From: Flavobacterium sp. 90
GTDB lineage: Bacteria > Bacteroidota > Bacteroidia > Flavobacteriales > Flavobacteriaceae
Direction of reading: 5' to 3'
Assembly: GCF_004339525.1 (NCBI RefSeq)
Contig: NZ_SMGE01000001.1
Location: 868,001-932,000, forward strand
Length of the DNA: 64,000 nt
The notes under the pieces were generated by a model. It was not told the origin of the DNA. It saw only the letters and a program-made list of their open reading frames with translations, and ran no database searches. This document shows positions 55,415 through 64,000 of this stretch, piece by piece. Every line of letters begins with the position of its first letter. The stretch's first letter is position 1. A program made the position numbers and the translations under genes.

Positions 55415-56890
55415 ATGTCAATTTGGAGAGTTAAACCAATATCTGCCTTTGAGGCCGATATGAAAAAAAGTGATTTAAAAAGAGTTCTAGGAAAGTGGAG
55501 CCTTACTGCGATTGGAGTTGGTGCCATTATTGGTGGAGGAATTTTTGTTCTTACAGGTACCGGTGCATATTATCACGCTGGTCCGGCATTAGCCCTTTCT
55601 TTCATTATTGCGGGTATTGCCTGCGTTTTTGCTGCTCTTTGTTATTCTGAGTTTGCGTCAATTCTACCCGTTGAAGGTTCAGCTTATGCTTATGCTTACG
55701 GTACAATTGGAGAAATTTTTGCCTGGATTATCGGTTGGGGTCTTATCCTCGAGTACGCAATGGGATCAATGACCGTCGCGGTTTCCTGGTCAGGATACTT
55801 TAATAAATTACTTAAAATGTTTCATATTAAACTTCCTGAATGGCTCACAACAGACCCAGCCAGTTATACTGGAGAGGGTTTTTCTATGAATCTTCCTGCT
55901 TTTTTAATCGTTATTTTAGTTATTTCGTTGCTAATTAAAGGTACAAAAAGCGCTGCGAAAGCAAACAATATGATTGTAATTCTTAAAGTTTCTGCTGTAA
56001 TCTTCGTTATCATTGCAGGACTTTTCTTCATCAATACTGCTAACTGGCATCCATTTATTCCAGATGCTACTCAAATTATCGAAAAAGAAACTACTCATAA
56101 TGCTTATGGAATTGGTGGTGTCGTATCTGGAGCTGCAGCAATTTTCTTTGCTTATGTAGGTTTTGATGCTGTTTCTACACAAGCTGGAGAAGCTATTAAT
56201 CCTAAAAAAGATGTTCCGTTTGCAATTATTGCTTCTTTATTAATTTGTACTACTTTATATATTCTTGTTTCATTAGTATTAACAGGAATGATGAATTACC
56301 AAGATTTCAATCCACTAGGAAAATATCCTGAGGCGATTAAAGCGCCAGTTGCTTATGCATTTGATATTGCAGGACAACCTTGGGCAGGATTCATTATTAC
56401 CGTTGCTGCAACTATTGGTTTGATTTCAGTATTAATGGTAATGATCATGGGACAATCAAGAATCTTCCTTGGTATGTCTAAAGATGGTTTAATTCCTTCT
56501 GTATTTTCTAAAGTAAATCCAATTTCAGGAACTCCAAAAACTAACTTAATGATTTTAGGTGGTATTATTGCTATAGTTGCTGCTTTTACTCCAATTAACA
56601 GATTAGCAGATATGACAAGTTTTGGTACTTTGTTTGCCTTTACAATGGTTTGTATTGCTGTTTGGATTTTAAGAGTAAAACAACCTCAATTAACCAGAAC
56701 TTTTAAAGTTCCTGCTTTGCCAGTAATTGCGATTTGCGGTATTGCAATCAACACTTATCTAATGATCAATTTAAGTTTAGACGCGCAACTACTTTCACTT
56801 GGATGGTTAGCTATCGGTATTCTTGTTTATTTTGGATATAGTAAAAAGAGAGCAAAACTTAATCAAACAAATGCTGACACTGCTGAATAA
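55415..56890 (+). CDS. APC family amino acid permease (CAT-like)
   Basis: Inner-membrane transporter of 491 residues with 12-14 helices, starting at ATG 55415; the earlier TTG lies in the promoter. The cytoplasmic N-terminus ends in RVLGKWSLTAIGVGAIIGGG, whose GVGAIIGGGIFVLTG is the TM1 APC signature. YSEFASILPVEGSAYAYAY follows in TM2-3, and AAIFFAYVGFDAVSTQAGEA in TM6 is typical of the cationic amino acid transporter branch. The substrate is probably a cationic or broad amino acid; not determined. Monocistronic, with terminator. Confidence 0.9.
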   Translation: MSIWRVKPISAFEADMKKSDLKRVLGKWSLTAIGVGAIIGGGIFVLTGTGAYYHAGPALALSFIIAGIACVFAALCYSEFASILPVEGSAYAYAYGTIGEIFAWIIGWGLILEYAMGSMTVAVSWSGYFNKLLKMFHIKLPEWLTTDPASYTGEGFSMNLPAFLIVILVISLLIKGTKSAAKANNMIVILKVSAVIFVIIAGLFFINTANWHPFIPDATQIIEKETTHNAYGIGGVVSGAAAIFFAYVGFDAVSTQAGEAINPKKDVPFAIIASLLICTTLYILVSLVLTGMMNYQDFNPLGKYPEAIKAPVAYAFDIAGQPWAGFIITVAATIGLISVLMVMIMGQSRIFLGMSKDGLIPSVFSKVNPISGTPKTNLMILGGIIAIVAAFTPINRLADMTSFGTLFAFTMVCIAVWILRVKQPQLTRTFKVPALPVIAICGIAINTYLMINLSLDAQLLSLGWLAIGILVYFGYSKKRAKLNQTNADTAE

Positions 56891-56911
56891 GCAAAGCCAG
56901 TATTACTTCAT

Positions 56912-56948
56912 AAAAAAACTCCATTAGCTTTACTAATGGAGTTTTTTT
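56912..56948. terminator. Bidirectional terminator
   Basis: AAAACTCCATTAG / CTAATGGAGTTTT stem with A and T runs, between the convergent permease and PspC-like genes. Confidence 0.9.
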
Positions 56949-56950
56949 AT

Positions 56951-57178
56951 CTATAAATCAAAAACTGATGTTCTTTTTGCACGAACTAAATCTTTTAGCC
57001 GAATCCAAAATGCTAATGTCAAATAGACTCCGAAACCTAAACCGGCTGTTACAAACGAAATATAAATAAAGAATAATCTAACGCTTGTTACACGCATTCC
57101 AAGCTTGTCTGCCAATCTGGAAGAAACATGAAATCCATATTTCTCGAAAAAAAATTTTAGTCTTAAAATAGCTGACAT
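56951..57178 (-). CDS. PspC domain protein
   Basis: Small membrane protein of 75 residues. The PspC core is readable as KYGFHVSSRLADKLGMRVT, RLFFIYISFVTAGLGFGVYL and TLAFWIRLKDL. There is one clear hydrophobic hairpin (about 33-60). Members are linked with envelope stress, but no psp operon is present. Its 3' end abuts the terminator. A dispersed repeat fragment lies just upstream. Confidence 0.82.
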   Translation of the reverse strand: MSAILRLKFFFEKYGFHVSSRLADKLGMRVTSVRLFFIYISFVTAGLGFGVYLTLAFWIRLKDLVRAKRTSVFDL

Positions 57179-57197
57179 AGTGTTGATTTTAGATTTA

Positions 57198-57247
57198 TCC
57201 TTCGACTTCGCTCAGGATGACATTCCGATTTTACTCAGGATGATATT
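57198..57247. repeat. Dispersed repeat fragment
   Basis: TCCTTCGACTTCGCTCAGGA (57198-57217) followed by TGACATT, with a partial second unit CTCAGGATGATATT at 57234-57247. The first motif is a well-known intergenic repeat fragment in many bacteroidete genomes. Confidence 0.55.
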
Positions 57248-57309
57248 ATTTTTTTTGTTTAGAATAGCAAAAGTACAAAATTATCTAATTATCTAATTCC
57301 CTCAATTAG

Positions 57310-58581
57310 CTAATTGTTTTTCAACAACTCCATTCCTATTGCACATTTTAAGCAAGCTTTTTTGTTACAATATTCATTCTTAAGTTCCAGTAATGTCTGT
57401 GTTTCAAAAGCATTTTTAGAAACGATTCCAAAAGAATTAAACTTACTTATAATTGCATTATTCTCTGGCGCAACTTCATTCATAAACTCAATTAAATCTT
57501 CGGAGATTGTCTCACCCATTGTTGTAAAATAAGCAAACTGAAGCGGAATTATAGTATTTATAATTACTAAATCTAAGAATGCTTTCGATAGATGTTTTGC
57601 TTTCTTTGGACTTTCCTTATCAAACTGATAGTGGTTATGCCAATACAAACTTGCAGAAACACCAAGCAAATAATAAACATCTTTAACCGATTTTAAATGT
57701 ATAAGTTTAGAAAATAAATTTTGATGTTTGGAGTACAAATTTGCCAATTGCGATAGTCGGATCGTAGGAAAATTATCCGGACGATGTTTAAAAAACTGAA
57801 CAAAATCGATATGGCGCTTTTCAAACTGATATTTATGCAAAAGGTAAAAATATCTAAGTTTTAAATCTGTAAAATAAACATCTTCGCCATCTTTATCTAA
57901 TAAACCCGCGGTTCCTAAAAACAATGCCTCGAGATTTTCTACTTCAAAACTTTCTTTTCGAATAACCGAAAACGGAATGGCGCGTGCGATTTGTAAAAAA
58001 GAATTTCCATTGGTATTTAATCCAAAATTCTTTGCTAATAAACAAAATAAAACAGCTTCCCAATCCTGATTTGTTTCTTCCAGTAAATCGTAGATGAATT
58101 TTGACTTACGTTCTAACCGTTCAAAAAACAATCTTTCTTTCCAGTTTTTAAATACAAAATCATCTATTCCCGAAATTTCCCTTTCGCAGAATATCCAGGA
58201 TTTTGGAGCAAGAAGTGATTTATAAGATGATATTATATCATATGAAACATAATCTTTTAAAACTAAAACCGGAATTTCAATGTTGTTTTCTCTGAATATT
58301 TCTGCGTCATGTTCCCAAACAACGTGCAAAACTACATTTTCATAGGCAATATCCTTTTCGTGATGATGTATATACCAATCAGAAGACTTAATATGAATCT
58401 CGATATTACCAGCCCATTTTTGATCACCAATCACAATCTGGGCATTAAAGAAATCAGGTCCGGAAAGTTCTAAGTAATCTCCAGTTTTAATAATAGTAAC
58501 GGATTCATTTTGTGTAGTTCTTAAATTCAAGGTTTCAAACTTCTTGAATTTCCAGAGATAATGAAGAAAATCTTCTTTCAT
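57310..58581 (-). CDS. DUF2851 family protein
   Basis: Cytoplasmic protein of 423 residues, recognised as DUF2851 by the start MKEDFLHYLWKFKKFE, the GPDFFNAQIVIGDQKWAGNIEIHIKSSDW region (seen as GPDFFNAQIVIGDQ and WAGNIEIHIKSSDW) and VLHVVWEHD. Four cysteines at the C-terminus (CNKKACLKCAIG and one nearby) resemble a metal-binding cluster. The N-terminal part has a restriction-endonuclease-like look, but I cannot show a catalytic motif. Family function is not established. Confidence 0.85.
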   Translation of the reverse strand: MKEDFLHYLWKFKKFETLNLRTTQNESVTIIKTGDYLELSGPDFFNAQIVIGDQKWAGNIEIHIKSSDWYIHHHEKDIAYENVVLHVVWEHDAEIFRENNIEIPVLVLKDYVSYDIISSYKSLLAPKSWIFCEREISGIDDFVFKNWKERLFFERLERKSKFIYDLLEETNQDWEAVLFCLLAKNFGLNTNGNSFLQIARAIPFSVIRKESFEVENLEALFLGTAGLLDKDGEDVYFTDLKLRYFYLLHKYQFEKRHIDFVQFFKHRPDNFPTIRLSQLANLYSKHQNLFSKLIHLKSVKDVYYLLGVSASLYWHNHYQFDKESPKKAKHLSKAFLDLVIINTIIPLQFAYFTTMGETISEDLIEFMNEVAPENNAIISKFNSFGIVSKNAFETQTLLELKNEYCNKKACLKCAIGMELLKNN

Positions 58582-58657
58582 TTTTTGGCTTTTATGATGA
58601 TTTATAAAAGCTTAAATTTAATAAAAAAAATAATATTAATCTTACAAAATAAAGTCT

Positions 58658-59140
58658 TTATCTCAACATATACAACTTAGCACATGCTCTGGCATCAGAT
58701 AATGCTTCGTGATGGCTTAACTGAATCTTCATTTCTCTACAACAATCACTTAATTTAGTCGGTTTTAAACCTTTTGCTTTATAGATCTTAACCGTGCATT
58801 CCCATTTCTCAGCTATATTTAAATCTTGGTAATTCAAACCATATAATGCCATTGATTTAGCCAGAACATTACGATCAAAACTTTCGTTATGTGCTACTAC
58901 CACTCTATTTTTTAATCTTTTTTCTATTTCGGGATAAACCTGTAAAAATGTTTTAGCATTCACAGTGTCTTTTGGATAAATACCATGAACCCGAATCGTA
59001 TAAGGATTGTATTCGTTATTAGGCGGTTTAATCAAAGTAACAAACTCGTCTACAATTATTCCGTTTTCAACGGTCACAATACCAACAGAACATGGATGAT
59101 GTCCTGTAGCTGTTTCAAAATCTATCGCGGTAAAGTTCAT
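58658..59140 (-). CDS. DnaQ-like 3'-5' exonuclease
   Basis: Compact DEDDh exonuclease of 160 residues: FTAIDFETATG (Asp7, Glu9), VVAHNESFDRNVL (second Asp), and HHEALSDARACA (His and Asp). It has no additional domain. It could be a proofreading-type or RNA-trimming enzyme. It starts 14 bp downstream of the Fic gene stop and in the same direction, so a shared transcript is likely. Clearly different from the exonuclease fusion at 11369-12754. Confidence 0.88.
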   Translation of the reverse strand: MNFTAIDFETATGHHPCSVGIVTVENGIIVDEFVTLIKPPNNEYNPYTIRVHGIYPKDTVNAKTFLQVYPEIEKRLKNRVVVAHNESFDRNVLAKSMALYGLNYQDLNIAEKWECTVKIYKAKGLKPTKLSDCCREMKIQLSHHEALSDARACAKLYMLR

Positions 59141-59154
59141 TTTTATTTTTAATT

Positions 59155-59925
59155 TTATAGAAACAAAGATTGTGGCAGCATTTCAAGAAAAGGTAATGCC
59201 TTTGAATAATCTAAGCCTTCATATTCTAAACCCAAGTTTCTTAAATTAGAATAATACAACTTGTGCTTTTGATAATAATTCCTCTCACTCTGAACAAACC
59301 ATGCTTTTTCTCCAAGCTTTTCAGCCAAAAACCATTTCTCTAATAATCTCGCTGAGCGACCATTCCCGTCATTCCATGGATGTATTTTTACAAAGATTAA
59401 GTGAATCATACTTGCAAAATAAAAAACTTCAGAAAAACTTAATTCTTTACTCATTAAATACTCCAGATCTTCATAAAACTTCTTCATTTCTTCGTTCACC
59501 AAATTTGGAACCGTAGCCACATATTCAATTTTACCATCGTCAGTTGTGATAAACATATTCTGAATCCGATGTTTTCCCTGATAAGCTATTGTTACGATAT
59601 TTTTTGCCAGTAATTTATGAACCTCAGAAATATTTTCTTCATTCAATGGATTTTCTTGAGCAAAAGAATATGCATTGTATAAATCATCTATTTTCTTTGT
59701 ATAATCAGGCAAAAATTCTATACCAAAACGTTTATGTTTTACATAGGAATTTAATTCAATTTCCTCGCCCTCTATCTTACTTGAAAAAACTGAAGCTACT
59801 GATGTATAAAAACTAAAAGAATCATTAGAAATTTCTGCATCACAAAGCTCTTCAAACTTCATTTCTAATGTTGCTGGAAAGTTTTTTATATAATCGTTTA
59901 AAAGTGTTTCTGGAATTATTTTCAT
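59155..59925 (-). CDS. Fic family protein (predicted AMP-transferase)
   Basis: Fic-domain enzyme of 256 residues. The active-site motif HPWNDGNGRSAR (about 180-191) keeps the catalytic His and the phosphate-binding residues. An N-terminal SSKIEGEEI motif (about 48-56) matches the inhibitory helix [S/T]xxxE[G/N], which identifies a class II, self-inhibited Fic protein. By family it transfers AMP to a target protein; the target is unknown. There is no small antitoxin ORF beside it, as expected when the inhibitor is built in. A DnaQ-like exonuclease follows 14 bp downstream. Confidence 0.88.
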   Translation of the reverse strand: MKIIPETLLNDYIKNFPATLEMKFEELCDAEISNDSFSFYTSVASVFSSKIEGEEIELNSYVKHKRFGIEFLPDYTKKIDDLYNAYSFAQENPLNEENISEVHKLLAKNIVTIAYQGKHRIQNMFITTDDGKIEYVATVPNLVNEEMKKFYEDLEYLMSKELSFSEVFYFASMIHLIFVKIHPWNDGNGRSARLLEKWFLAEKLGEKAWFVQSERNYYQKHKLYYSNLRNLGLEYEGLDYSKALPFLEMLPQSLFL

Positions 59926-60040
59926 TAAGAAATTAGTTATAGCACAAATATAAAGTTTAAATCAGTAATGTGAATTTATTACATTAAATAACTCAATTAT
60001 CACATCAAATTATAGGTTTTTTTTTAGAATTCATTCTATT

Positions 60041-60076
60041 AAAAAATCCTGCAAGTAAAAAAACTTGCAGGATTTC
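60041..60076 (-). terminator. Terminator of cystathionine beta-synthase gene
   Basis: AAATCCTGCAAG / CTTGCAGGATTT perfect stem, followed by T on the minus strand; 21 bp after the stop. Confidence 0.9.
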
Positions 60077-60096
60077 AAACTATTATAAACTACTTT

Positions 60097-61458
60097 TTAT
60101 TTTATTGATCCAATGATATCATACTTTGTAATAATATGATGATTTCCATTTTCAAGATCTACTAAAACAGCATCATTTTCTTTGGTAAATAATTTAGAAA
60201 CTTCTTCTATTGGAGTTCCCAATTTTACAATAGGAAATGGTTTTCCCATTACTTCTTTAATTGGTTTTTCGGCTACGTTTTTATCTGCAACATAACTTCT
60301 GAACAAATCTGTTTCGTCAACAGAACCAACAAATCCGTTGATATCTACAACCGGAATTTGAGAAATTTTATACTTACGCATACGCTCAATGGCATGCGAA
60401 ACTAACTCTTCTGTACGAACAACAATCAATTGTTTATCGATATGATCTTTAATTACATCTTCGGCTTTTGTTACGTTTTCTTCTAAGAAGCCACGCTCAC
60501 GCATCCAATCGTCATTAAACATTTTACCAACATAACGACTTCCTGAATCGTGGAAAAGAACCACAACAACATCATCAGGCTTAAAATGTTCCTTTAATTG
60601 TAACAGACCTTTGATACAAGCTCCGGCAGAATTTCCAACAAAAATAGCTTCTTCAAGAGCAATTTTTCTGGTGTAAACTGCAGCATCTTTATCAGTTACT
60701 TTTGTAAAACCGTCAATTAATGAAAAGTCAACATTTTTAGGTAAAATGTCTTCTCCAATTCCTTCCGTTATATAAGAATAAATCTCGTTTTCATCAAAAA
60801 TTCCAGTTTCGTGGTATTTTTTAAAAACAGATCCATAAGTATCAATTCCCCATATTTTAATATTTGGATTTTTCTCTTTCAAATATCTTCCAACTCCTGA
60901 AATCGTTCCTCCGGTTCCTACTCCAACTACAAAGTGAGTAATTTTCCCATCTGTTTGTTTCCAGATTTCAGGTCCTGTTTGCTCATAATGCGCCAACGAA
61001 TTAGACATATTATCATATTGATTTACATACCATGAATTAGGCGTTTCTGAAGCTAAACGTTTAGAAACCGAATAATAAGAACGTGGATCTGTTGGCTCAA
61101 CATCAGTAGGACAAACCACTACTTTTGCACCAACTGCACGCAAAATATCCATTTTTTCTTTAGACTGCTTATCTGAAATTACACAGATTAGCTTGTATCC
61201 TTTTATGATTGCCACAAGAGCTAATCCCATTCCTGTATTACCAGAAGTTCCCTCAATAATAGTTCCTCCGGGTTTTAATCTGCCATCTGCCTCTGCGTCT
61301 TCAATCATTTTTACGGCCATTCTGTCTTTTACAGAATTTCCCGGATTAAAAGTTTCGACTTTTGCCAATACCAAGGCATCAATTTCAGCAACAATCTTGT
61401 TGAGTTTAACCAATGGCGTATTACCAATTGTTTCTAAAATGTTTTTTGAAAAGTCCAT
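60097..61458 (-). CDS. Cystathionine beta-synthase (PLP enzyme with CBS pair)
   Basis: Pyridoxal-phosphate enzyme of 453 residues in the cysteine synthase / cystathionine beta-synthase family. PLP lysine Lys44 is in NSVKDRM, with the asparagine loop GTSGNTG (about 70-76) and the phosphate-binding GVGTGGTISG (about 177-186). A C-terminal pair of CBS domains (about 335-395 and 398-453) follows, as in eukaryotic cystathionine beta-synthase, where it binds S-adenosylmethionine. There is no heme domain. It would condense serine with homocysteine in transsulfuration. A cysteine synthase role is possible, but the CBS pair favours this call. Monocistronic. Confidence 0.9.
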   Translation of the reverse strand: MDFSKNILETIGNTPLVKLNKIVAEIDALVLAKVETFNPGNSVKDRMAVKMIEDAEADGRLKPGGTIIEGTSGNTGMGLALVAIIKGYKLICVISDKQSKEKMDILRAVGAKVVVCPTDVEPTDPRSYYSVSKRLASETPNSWYVNQYDNMSNSLAHYEQTGPEIWKQTDGKITHFVVGVGTGGTISGVGRYLKEKNPNIKIWGIDTYGSVFKKYHETGIFDENEIYSYITEGIGEDILPKNVDFSLIDGFTKVTDKDAAVYTRKIALEEAIFVGNSAGACIKGLLQLKEHFKPDDVVVVLFHDSGSRYVGKMFNDDWMRERGFLEENVTKAEDVIKDHIDKQLIVVRTEELVSHAIERMRKYKISQIPVVDINGFVGSVDETDLFRSYVADKNVAEKPIKEVMGKPFPIVKLGTPIEEVSKLFTKENDAVLVDLENGNHHIITKYDIIGSIK

Positions 61459-61507
61459 TTCTATCTTAATTTAATATTTGGTTTTTAATCTAATCAGAGC
61501 CTTTATT

Positions 61508-63475
61508 TTATTGGAAGAAATTCCAAACTAAACCAAATCGGATCACAAAATCACGATATGGGTTATTAGGTGCTGAGTAATAATCGCTTTTAGAAAAAAT
61601 AGCATTTATATGTTCTGCTTTTAAATAAAAACGAGTCTGACGAATTCTTGCATTTACAAATAAATCGAATAATGGATATCCTCCAATTTTTTTGTTTTCC
61701 TGAACAAAAAATTCTCCAACCACAGGATTATAATCGTTACCATAATATTTGGTAAAATAATTAAATACAACTCCGGTTTGCATATATAACGCTTTCTTAA
61801 AGAAATATCCTGAATAATAAAATGTATTTCTGGTTACAAAATCAGGTACATTTAAAATCAAATTAGACTGATCTACTTTTTGATATAAAAGTGTATTATC
61901 AAAACCAAAAGGTCCAAATTTGAACTCTCTACTAGCTTTTATAGTCAAATAATTAATGGCATTTTCGTATTGAGCAGGTTTTATAATTTGTGTTTGAGCT
62001 GCGATTTCCGCTGGTGATGAATCATCTTTGAAATACAAATGATCATTTAAAACAGAATATTCAACTTCAGCATTTAACCACGGTGTAAAAACATTTGCAC
62101 TAAGCGTATTGATTTTTTCGTTTTTAAAGCTATTCGACCAATTGTACTTTACGTAACTACTTTGATATAAATTGTAATTGTTGTTTGGTAATTTATTGAC
62201 GTTTCTATATCTAAAATCAAATTGTATTTTTTCATTTAAATTGTACCTCAACTTAGCATCTAAATCAGAAAGTGATACATTTGTGATTGATCTTGAATAT
62301 AAAAAGCGACCATTCCATTTGTTTTTCTGATATTCATACTGTCCTCCAAAATTATTAATCTGCTGAAACAAATTATCAGGAATAGTTCTTCCATCAGTAA
62401 AAACTATTATTCTGTCATACTTATAATTTGATCTGTAATCGTCTATAAAAAAATTGAATTTCCCTAATAGAGAATTTTCATAAGTAGCTCCCACTTTATT
62501 ATACAGCTTCTCAAAACGAGTCTGATCGTTAATATTACTAGTTGTATAAGACTCTCCAAAACGCTCAACCGGTGCATTATCTACCGTAGAAATTACTGTT
62601 GGCTGATTGTATTCGAAGAATTTATATTCGTAATTAAATTGATGTGTTATATATAAATTATTGCTTCCGTCTTTTGGATTTATTCTAAAAGCATGATCAA
62701 AAAACAAGCGTCTTCCTTTTAAAAATGACTTCGCATCTGTTAGGTAAACTTGTAAACGCTGGCGGTTTTTATAATCTTTATTATCACTTTCAAAATCTGT
62801 TGGTGTTGTTATTCCGCCATTTTCTTCATTAGAAATATCCTGTGAAGTAAAGTGAGCGTTCAAAGCATATCTTCTATCTGTTGTTGCATAACTCGTTGTA
62901 AACCTAAAGTTTCCGGCACTTACCAATTGGTTTATATAATCTCCCTCTGAACGTAAACCTCTGTAAGCAATAGAAAAGTTAAGATTTTTGGATGTATTTA
63001 ATGTAATAAAAGAGTCAACGTTTTGCCCTTTATTTATTGTTGTATTAAAAAATAATTCAGTTAACGGAGTTGCAGCTGAGTAATATTTAATATCACTCAC
63101 TTCCATATAATTAAAATGTTTGCCTTTAAAACCAATTTCAGGATATGGAGAAAAACTAGTTAAATTATATTGTAATGTATTATAAGTTTGTCCAATATTT
63201 GAAAAAGGCAATAATCCAAAATTATCTTTTCGAAGATAATTTTGTCTATAGGCACTTTTTAATGTTAATGATGTGTCTACGTAAGTCGTATCATGTTCCA
63301 GTGTGATAATTTTGTATTGATCAATAGTTGCAACTAATGATTTTTTCTTCTTTACAGTATCTGTTATACTTGAATATTTTGTGTTCATGTCTAAACCATT
63401 TTTAGGAACGGTTTTTTCTTGAGAAAACAATAATGTTGGTACAACTAATAGATATAGAAAAATGAATATTCTCAT
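61508..63475 (-). CDS. Putative outer-membrane porin (Porin_10 type)
   Basis: Large outer-membrane beta-barrel protein of 655 residues. The signal peptide is MRIFIFLYLLVVPTLLFSQ. A short periplasmic region (about 20-75) with TVKKKKSLVATIDQYKIITLEHDTTYVDTSLT, here split as TVKKKKSLVATIDQY and ITLEHDTTYVDTSL, precedes the barrel. NFGLLPFSNIGQTYNTL and the terminal FVIRFGLVWNFFQ strand are characteristic of the bacteroidete 'putative porin' family. The barrel length suggests more than 20 strands. The substrate is unknown. Confidence 0.85.
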   Translation of the reverse strand: MRIFIFLYLLVVPTLLFSQEKTVPKNGLDMNTKYSSITDTVKKKKSLVATIDQYKIITLEHDTTYVDTSLTLKSAYRQNYLRKDNFGLLPFSNIGQTYNTLQYNLTSFSPYPEIGFKGKHFNYMEVSDIKYYSAATPLTELFFNTTINKGQNVDSFITLNTSKNLNFSIAYRGLRSEGDYINQLVSAGNFRFTTSYATTDRRYALNAHFTSQDISNEENGGITTPTDFESDNKDYKNRQRLQVYLTDAKSFLKGRRLFFDHAFRINPKDGSNNLYITHQFNYEYKFFEYNQPTVISTVDNAPVERFGESYTTSNINDQTRFEKLYNKVGATYENSLLGKFNFFIDDYRSNYKYDRIIVFTDGRTIPDNLFQQINNFGGQYEYQKNKWNGRFLYSRSITNVSLSDLDAKLRYNLNEKIQFDFRYRNVNKLPNNNYNLYQSSYVKYNWSNSFKNEKINTLSANVFTPWLNAEVEYSVLNDHLYFKDDSSPAEIAAQTQIIKPAQYENAINYLTIKASREFKFGPFGFDNTLLYQKVDQSNLILNVPDFVTRNTFYYSGYFFKKALYMQTGVVFNYFTKYYGNDYNPVVGEFFVQENKKIGGYPLFDLFVNARIRQTRFYLKAEHINAIFSKSDYYSAPNNPYRDFVIRFGLVWNFFQ

Positions 63476-63517
63476 TTGATGGCTTTATATGTAATTATTT
63501 CGACAAAATTTATCAAG

Positions 63518-63525
63518 CAAAGGTA
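63518..63525 (-). promoter_or_regulatory. Candidate -7 promoter element of Porin_10 gene
   Basis: CAAAGGTA on the plus strand is TACCTTTG on the minus strand, 43 bp before the ATG. -33 not clear. Confidence 0.5.
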
Positions 63526-63584
63526 AAAGATAAAAACGTATAAAAAAATACTTTTAGTATTGTGAAAATTTCAAATTAGAATAT

Positions 63585-63614
63585 AAAAAAACTGCCCAAT
63601 ATTTTGGGCAGTTT
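63585..63614 (-). terminator. Terminator of the SusD-like gene
   Basis: AAACTGCCCAA / TTGGGCAGTTT stem and a T run on the minus strand, 18 bp after the stop. Confidence 0.9.
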
Positions 63615-63631
63615 ATAACATAAATGAAAAA

Positions 63632-64000
63632 TTATAGTTCGTTTTGTTTCACTAGCGGATTTGCATCGATTTCTACTTTAGGAATCAACCATTGCCATCT
63701 TTTATCTCCCGAGGGAACAATCATAACTCCATTAGTAATTCCTGAATCATGATTTGCACCTGTTCTGTCTAAAGCAGAATTTGTTCTTTTTAAGTCAAAA
63801 AATCTAAATCCTTCTCCCCATAATTCTATCCTTCTTTGCAATAAAATTTCATCAACTAAAGCTTGTCCTGTGTTAGTAGATAAAACATATTCCGGATTTC
63901 TTGCTTTCTCAAAATCATAAAGAATTGTTGCAGCATCAGCTTGTCCTAATCTTGCCTTTGCTTCGGCTTCTATCAAATACATTTCGGCTGCACGCATATA
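63632..64000 (-). CDS. RagB/SusD-family lipoprotein, C-terminal part (cut by window edge)
   Basis: Last 122 codons of a SusD-type outer-membrane nutrient-binding protein; the rest lies right of the window. Typical C-terminal SusD motifs are read: YMRAAEMYLIEAEAKARLG (tetratricopeptide-like helix), LVDEILLQRRIELWGEGFRF and FDLKRTN, ending WLIPKVEIDANPLVKQNEL. By family it works with a SusC-type TonB-dependent receptor in glycan or other polymer uptake, and a susC gene is expected just upstream, outside this window. Polymer specificity cannot be told from this part. Confidence 0.93.
   Translation of the reverse strand, partial: YMRAAEMYLIEAEAKARLGQADAATILYDFEKARNPEYVLSTNTGQALVDEILLQRRIELWGEGFRFFDLKRTNSALDRTGANHDSGITNGVMIVPSGDKRWQWLIPKVEIDANPLVKQNEL

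Overview
The window reads as chromosomal DNA of a Flavobacterium-type Bacteroidota. It is AT-rich, and its promoters fit the Bacteroidota pattern (TTTG near -33, TANNTTTG near -7). Shine-Dalgarno sequences are missing from the gene starts I examined, except rpsU. Family markers include a SusD-type lipoprotein, DUF2851, DUF3467 next to rpoC, exosortase N and a Porin_10 barrel. Spacers carry many flavobacterial-type intergenic repeats. No CRISPR array, prophage, IS element or rRNA was seen.

Layout. (1) 1-6200: a Kdp-like sensory locus: a beta-barrel porin, a stand-alone KdpD N-terminal/USP protein and a separate membrane histidine kinase, followed by a palindrome-rich spacer and a PAP2 phosphatase. 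(2) 6211-13429: a DNA-damage tolerance cassette. A LexA/UmuD-like XRE-S24 repressor diverges from dinB, a dnaE2-like polymerase, a DEDDh exonuclease-GIY-YIG fusion and alkB. (3) 13587-21351: a DUF1810 gene, an APC permease, a two-component pair (kinase overlapping a receiver-only regulator), a four-LysM NlpC/P60 hydrolase and a Kelch protein. (4) 21549-26715: two different aconitases in tandem (mitochondrial type and AcnB). (5) 27149-30885: a two-gene exosortase N system, in which a VIT-domain membrane protein with a C-terminal PEP sorting tail overlaps its probable processing enzyme by one base. (6) 30948-37144: MoxR ATPase, two-parvulin SurA-like chaperone, GH13 amylase lipoprotein, prfC.

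(7) 37396-52730, nearly all on the minus strand, is the information-processing core: rpsU, xerC, hpf, tRNA-Thr(TGT), tRNA-Tyr, tRNA-Thr(GGT), tuf, tRNA-Trp, secE, nusG, rplK, rplA, rplJ, rplL, rpoB, rpoC and a DUF3467 gene. Several embedded hairpins and promoters could adjust expression along it. rpsU has an 8-nt perfect Shine-Dalgarno sequence. (8) 53098-64000: acyl-CoA dehydrogenase, HhH (ComEA-like) protein, APC permease, PspC-like protein, DUF2851, exonuclease, Fic protein, cystathionine beta-synthase-type enzyme, Porin_10 protein and the C-terminal end of a SusD homologue cut by the window edge.

The items most worth a second look are the exosortase N/VIT pair with an EpsI-like C-terminal domain, the three-copy intergenic element whose hairpin arms covary, the mutagenesis cassette with its candidate operators, the split KdpD, and the rpsU leader (strong Shine-Dalgarno plus a heptamer tandem repeat beside the promoter). 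All calls come from reading the sequence; no database search was possible.
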